A stretch of 64,000 nt of DNA, from positions 3,846,501 to 3,910,500 of the forward strand of contig JADJXR010000001.1 in NCBI GenBank assembly GCA_016710285.1. The letters are read 5' to 3'. Shown one piece after another: positions 60,987 through 64,000 of the stretch. How positions within the stretch are numbered: position 1 is the first letter of the stretch; each line of letters opens with the position of its first letter. Below the pieces are notes generated by a model, which saw only the letters and a list, made by a program, of their open reading frames with translations, searched no databases and was not told the DNA's origin. The stretch is from Chlorobiota bacterium. Lineage in GTDB: Bacteria; Bacteroidota; Ignavibacteria; OLB7. A program made the translations under genes and the position numbers.

Positions 60987-61730
60987 ATGGAGCATCATTT
61001 TTCTTCCTCGATACCGGCACTTTGGTACGCCGGGCCAATCCCCCACGCCGATGGAGCTATCCGCTTGGAAGCCGATGAGGCACGCCACGCCCGAGCATTG
61101 CGGCTGGCGGTTGGGGACCGGGCAATACTGCTGGATGGCAAGGGGAGAAAGATTGAGGCGGAGGTTGTGGCGTGGGAGAAATCGGGACCACTGCTGCGAT
61201 GCCTCAACAACTTGTTGGAGAGCGACGCGGGCTGGCCGTATATTGCCCTTGGCTTCGGGATGATAGATGACCGCAGCCGCGTGGAATGGCTGGTGGAAAA
61301 ATCGGTTGAGCTTGGGGTGCGGGAGCTTCTGCCAATCAGGACCCAACGCTCGGAAGGGCATCTGCACCGCGAACGATTGCTGCGGGTGGCGGTGGCCGCG
61401 CTGAAGCAATCGCAACGGAGCTACCTTCCGCTGCTCCATCAGCCAACAACGCTGGTGCAAGCGCTTCGGCACAGCACGGATCCATTGATTCTTTGCCACG
61501 AGCAAAGGGTCGGGCAGCAGACTTTGAACCAAGCCCTGCAACAGCACGGCGGAAACCGAACAATGCTCCTGATTGGTCCCGAAGGAGGATTCACCGAAGC
61601 AGAAGTTGCCGAAGCCGAAGCCGCGGGCGCACTGGTGGCCACGCTTGGTCCGGCGCGATTGCGTGCCGAAACCGCAGCCATTGCCGCCGCAGCCATTGCC
61701 GGGCATCAACTGCTGGAGCACCGTAGTTGA
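60987..61730 (+). CDS. rsmE: 16S rRNA (uracil(1498)-N3)-methyltransferase RsmE
   Basis: SPOUT methyltransferase of 16S rRNA. It shows an N-terminal PUA-like part (LEADEARHARALRLAVGD) and a C-terminal knot domain with LGFGMIDDRSRVEWLVEKSVELGV, RVAVAALKQSQRSYLP, the AdoMet-binding IGPEGGFTEAE and LGPARLRAETAA. The start at 60987 (MEHHFSSS) gives 247 residues, the family norm. The upstream extension to 60807 is rejected. Confidence 0.95.
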   Translation: MEHHFSSSIPALWYAGPIPHADGAIRLEADEARHARALRLAVGDRAILLDGKGRKIEAEVVAWEKSGPLLRCLNNLLESDAGWPYIALGFGMIDDRSRVEWLVEKSVELGVRELLPIRTQRSEGHLHRERLLRVAVAALKQSQRSYLPLLHQPTTLVQALRHSTDPLILCHEQRVGQQTLNQALQQHGGNRTMLLIGPEGGFTEAEVAEAEAAGALVATLGPARLRAETAAIAAAAIAGHQLLEHRS

Positions 61731-61899
61731 ACCCATTTAGCAGGCGGCAACGCGCTGCTTCAGCGCCGGGCGCGGGCGGGATTGTTCAAGCAACAGTGGC
61801 GACCAACCAACAAAACGATTACTGGCCAAATCTCCTTCTCCCGGCAGACATATTCCAACCGAACACTCTCCACTGATACTCTCCAACTGATAGTCTCCA

Positions 61900-62922
61900 A
61901 TGGAAAACAACACGCTTCTTGAAATCCAGAACTTGAAGAAATACTTCCCAATCAAACGGGGGTTGCTCAGCAAGACCGTTGGCTTTGTTAAGGCCGTCAA
62001 CGACATCTCGCTGACAATCCAGCGAGGGGAGACGCTGGGGCTTGTGGGGGAATCTGGTTGCGGAAAAACAACCGTTGGCCGTTCCATCCTGCGGCTGATT
62101 GAGCCGACGTCCGGGTCGGTCAAGTTTGAAGGGCGCGAGGTGACGAAGATGGAGACCAGCGAGATGCGGACGCTGCGCCGCCAGATGCAGATCATCTTCC
62201 AGGACCCGTATTCATCGCTGAACCCGCGCATCACCGTTGGGGGGATGCTGGCAGAGATCATCAAGTTCCACGGCCTGCGCAGCAGCCAAGCCGAAATACA
62301 AGAGCGGGTGGAGGAATTGCTGAACGTTGTTGGGCTTCGTCCGGAATATGCGCGGCGTTACCCGCATGAGTTCAGCGGCGGGCAGCGGCAGCGGATTGGG
62401 ATTGCACGCGCTTTGTCGGTCCAGCCAAAATTTATCGTCTGCGACGAGCCGGTTTCGGCACTTGATGTTTCCATCCAGTCGCAGGTCATCAACCTTCTGG
62501 AAGATTTGCAGCGCGATTTTGGGCTGACCTACCTGTTCGTTGCCCACAACCTTTCGGTGGTGGAGCATATCAGCGACCGTGTTGCGGTGATGTATTTGGG
62601 GGAGATTGTGGAGCTTGCCACCTCGCAGGAGTTGTACACCAACCCGAAGCACCCGTACACCCAAGCCTTGATGTCGGCAGTTCCGATGCCGGACCCGCGC
62701 CGCAAGCCAAACCGGATTATCCTAACCGGCGACGTGCCAAGCCCGGCGAACCTTCCCAGCGGCTGCCACTTCCACCCGCGCTGCCCAAAAGCAATGCCGG
62801 AATGCAAAGTAGCTCACCCCAAATTAGGGGATGACGGGAAGGGGCATCACGTCCGCTGCCTGCTCTATCCAGAAAGCGTGCCAACAACCAACGCCCCGGC
62901 CGGGGCAACAGCGGAGGGCTAA
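61900..62922 (+). CDS. Peptide ABC transporter ATP-binding protein (DppF/OppF type)
   Basis: ATPase with Walker A GESGCGKTT (about residues 50-58), FQDPYSSLNPR, signature SGGQRQR (about 159-165), Walker B FIVCDEP (about 178-184), switch His (VAHNLSV, about 214), and the C-terminal oligopeptide zinc-like segment LPSGCHFHPRCPKAMPEC. OppF-type by the SLNPR and HPRC pattern. The expected partners (oppB, oppC, oppD) are at the other end of the window, about 59 kb away, so whether they form one transporter is unknown. A T9SS-sorted protein gene follows 3 bases later. Confidence 0.92.
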   Translation: MENNTLLEIQNLKKYFPIKRGLLSKTVGFVKAVNDISLTIQRGETLGLVGESGCGKTTVGRSILRLIEPTSGSVKFEGREVTKMETSEMRTLRRQMQIIFQDPYSSLNPRITVGGMLAEIIKFHGLRSSQAEIQERVEELLNVVGLRPEYARRYPHEFSGGQRQRIGIARALSVQPKFIVCDEPVSALDVSIQSQVINLLEDLQRDFGLTYLFVAHNLSVVEHISDRVAVMYLGEIVELATSQELYTNPKHPYTQALMSAVPMPDPRRKPNRIILTGDVPSPANLPSGCHFHPRCPKAMPECKVAHPKLGDDGKGHHVRCLLYPESVPTTNAPAGATAEG

Positions 62923-62925
62923 CCA

Positions 62926-63426
62926 ATGAGAAAGCGGAACCTGATACTTACGGCTGGAGTATTCTTTGCTCTGTTTGGTGGAGTATCCGCGCAGGTGATG
63001 CCCGGATCGGTTGGGAGCCACGCCGCCGAGTGCCGAATCCCGATGAAAATCGTTGAGGCAGCGATTGGCGAATCAACGCTCCTCCCTGCCGAGGCACCAG
63101 CAGGCCCAGTGGCTGCAAAACAGGCTGCCGACACTCTGGGAGGAGCCGTTGCTGGGATGCGGCATTTTCTTGCACCGAACGCCCCCAATCCATTTCGGGA
63201 GACGACCACCATCAGCTACTCCATTGCCCGCACCGAGCGTGTCACGCTGAAGGTGTATGATGCGTTCTACAACCAGATCAGCGTGTTGGTGGATGAGGAG
63301 CAAGCCGCCGGCCTGCACAGCGTCGTGTTCAATGCCAACGGGCTTTCCTCCGGTTTCTTCTTCTACTCCCTGTCCACAAGCTCCCTTGCCGAACCCGACT
63401 GGGGGCGCATGGTGTTGATGCGGTGA
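62926..63426 (+). CDS. Small T9SS-sorted secreted protein
   Basis: 166-residue exported protein: signal peptide 1-23 (LTAGVFFALFGGVSAQ), a short middle segment with no recognised fold, and a C-terminal T9SS type-A sorting domain (APNPFRETTTISYSIA, RVTLKVYDAFYNQI, GLSSGFFFYSLSTSS...RMVLMR). Most of its length is signal plus sorting domain, so the mature passenger is tiny. It starts 3 bases after the OppF-type gene, so cotranscription is likely. Confidence 0.8.
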   Translation: MRKRNLILTAGVFFALFGGVSAQVMPGSVGSHAAECRIPMKIVEAAIGESTLLPAEAPAGPVAAKQAADTLGGAVAGMRHFLAPNAPNPFRETTTISYSIARTERVTLKVYDAFYNQISVLVDEEQAAGLHSVVFNANGLSSGFFFYSLSTSSLAEPDWGRMVLMR

Positions 63427-63521
63427 CAAGGGGATGCAGGGAGTTTCCAGCCTTCCGTTTTCGCCCTCACTCCTTCCCCAAAAAGAGACAGCCCCGACAG
63501 AATCAGAGCCGCCACCGCACT

Positions 63522-63622
63522 GGTAGCCGCCCTGACCTCCGTCGGGATTGATAAAAGGTCTTTAGCCTTCGGTGTCTCTCTCCTCAAAAAAACTCGGCCC
63601 CGACTCAGTCGGGGCCGCTACC
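63522..63622. repeat. Palindromic intergenic repeat cluster R6
   Basis: GGTAGCCG start at 63522, a GACCTCCGTC hairpin, an AGGTCTTTAGCCT unit and a GGCCCCGACTCAGTCGGGGCC hairpin ending in GCTACC at 63622. It lies between convergent genes, 10 bases before the stop of the right-hand gene and 95 bases after the left-hand stop. Confidence 0.87.
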
Positions 63623-63632
63623 ACAACAAGCC

Positions 63633-64000
63633 TCACAGCTTCACCAACGCCACCGTTTCGCTGGCAAGTTGCAGCAGGTAGATGCCGTCTGGTTGGGACG
63701 CAAGGTCCACGGTTAGGACCTCCGATTCTGGCATAAACGAAGCCACCCGCTGGCCGCCGATCGCAAACAGTGCGGCTGGTTGATTTCGGGACACCCGGGG
63801 TAGCTCAATCAGGAACATCCCCCCTTCCCCGCGAACAACGCGAACTGCTGCGGGTCGAGGCTCCTGGGCAACGCCGCTGGTTGCTCCATTCAGCCCGGTT
63901 CCAACGGTGTTCCCTTCTGGTGGGGTTGCCAGTGCCGGCCCGCCATGCTCGTCGGCACCGATATCCACCGCGCTGCTGCGTGGGTTTCCATCATAATCGT
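63633..64000 (-). CDS. T9SS-sorted choice-of-anchor Q protein, 5' partial
   Basis: C-terminal part of a secreted protein running off the window edge. Visible residues begin with a DYDGNPRSSAVDIGADEHGG stretch, typical of the end of a choice-of-anchor Q (parallel beta-helix) domain. A Pro/Thr-rich linker and a T9SS type-A sorting domain follow (ALFAIGGQRVASF, QPDGIYLLQLASETVALVKL). The frame stays open to position 64000. Confidence 0.8.
   Translation of the reverse strand, partial: DYDGNPRSSAVDIGADEHGGPALATPPEGNTVGTGLNGATSGVAQEPRPAAVRVVRGEGGMFLIELPRVSRNQPAALFAIGGQRVASFMPESEVLTVDLASQPDGIYLLQLASETVALVKL

Noticed and set aside
1..64000. tRNA or rRNA genes
   Set aside because: I looked in the gaps and saw no cloverleaf with a TTCGAnnC-type arm or rRNA-like sequence. 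A tRNAscan run would be decisive.

Overview
The window looks like chromosomal DNA from a GC-rich, Gram-negative member of the Bacteroidota/FCB group, with a Chlorobi- or Kapabacteria-like flavour. Evidence: several proteins carry type IX secretion (T9SS) C-terminal sorting domains; there is a T9SS plug-domain protein (DUF5103); outer-membrane barrels and lipoproteins are common; a Bacteroidota-only conserved hypothetical family is present; promoters fit the Bacteroidota -7 element TAnnTTTG; menaquinone genes belong to the futalosine route. Taxonomy is inferred from content, not from a marker-gene search.

Layout. 1-3 kb: end of an oligopeptide ABC transporter (oppB partial, oppC, oppD). 3-9 kb: outer-membrane protein, CCA-adding enzyme, Gfo/Idh/MocA oxidoreductase, T9SS plug protein, moaE and moaD. 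9-10.2 kb: a decayed IS630 element inserted in the last sense codon of an epimerase gene. 11-14.4 kb: sugar ABC transporter without its ATPase. 14.4-16 kb: AT-rich type II restriction-modification (R-M) pair. 16-25 kb: nitrilase-family amidohydrolase, a giant IgGFc-binding-domain surface protein, FAH-family hydrolase, small VTT membrane protein, polyphosphate kinase split by a frameshift. 25-34.7 kb: bacilliredoxin, alanine dehydrogenase, a membrane glycosyltransferase behind a sigma/anti-sigma pair, hprK, hpf, xerC. 34.9-36.6 kb: second AT-rich R-M locus with a broken nuclease. 36.6-44.1 kb: rimO, psd, pssA, two Tat subunits, gatA, Fur-family regulator, MerC-like protein, NlpC/P60 lipoprotein. 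44-50.5 kb: a DUF1175 gene beside a large anchored protein, then mqnD, DAHP synthase and a UbiA prenyltransferase. 50.5-60.6 kb: signalling block. 61-64 kb: rsmE, oppF and two T9SS-sorted proteins.

The signalling block is the most interesting part. One four-gene run (60569 down to 55167) holds an ECF sigma factor, an anti-sigma factor fused through one membrane helix and a long Asn/Ser linker to an outer-membrane-type beta-barrel, a lipoprotein, and a T9SS-sorted IgGFc-domain surface protein; it ends in a strong hairpin. Directly downstream are a LytTR response regulator and two tandem cytoplasmic TPR-histidine kinases whose kinase cores were homogenised by gene conversion while their TPR sensors diverged.

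Two other window-scale patterns stand out. A family of palindromic intergenic repeats bounded by GGTAGC/GCTACC occurs six times, each time next to a stop codon. Several otherwise conserved genes (ppk1, the 17-21 kb surface protein, a restriction nuclease, the IS630 transposase) are broken by single-base shifts, mostly in short homopolymers, which could be real decay or assembly error.
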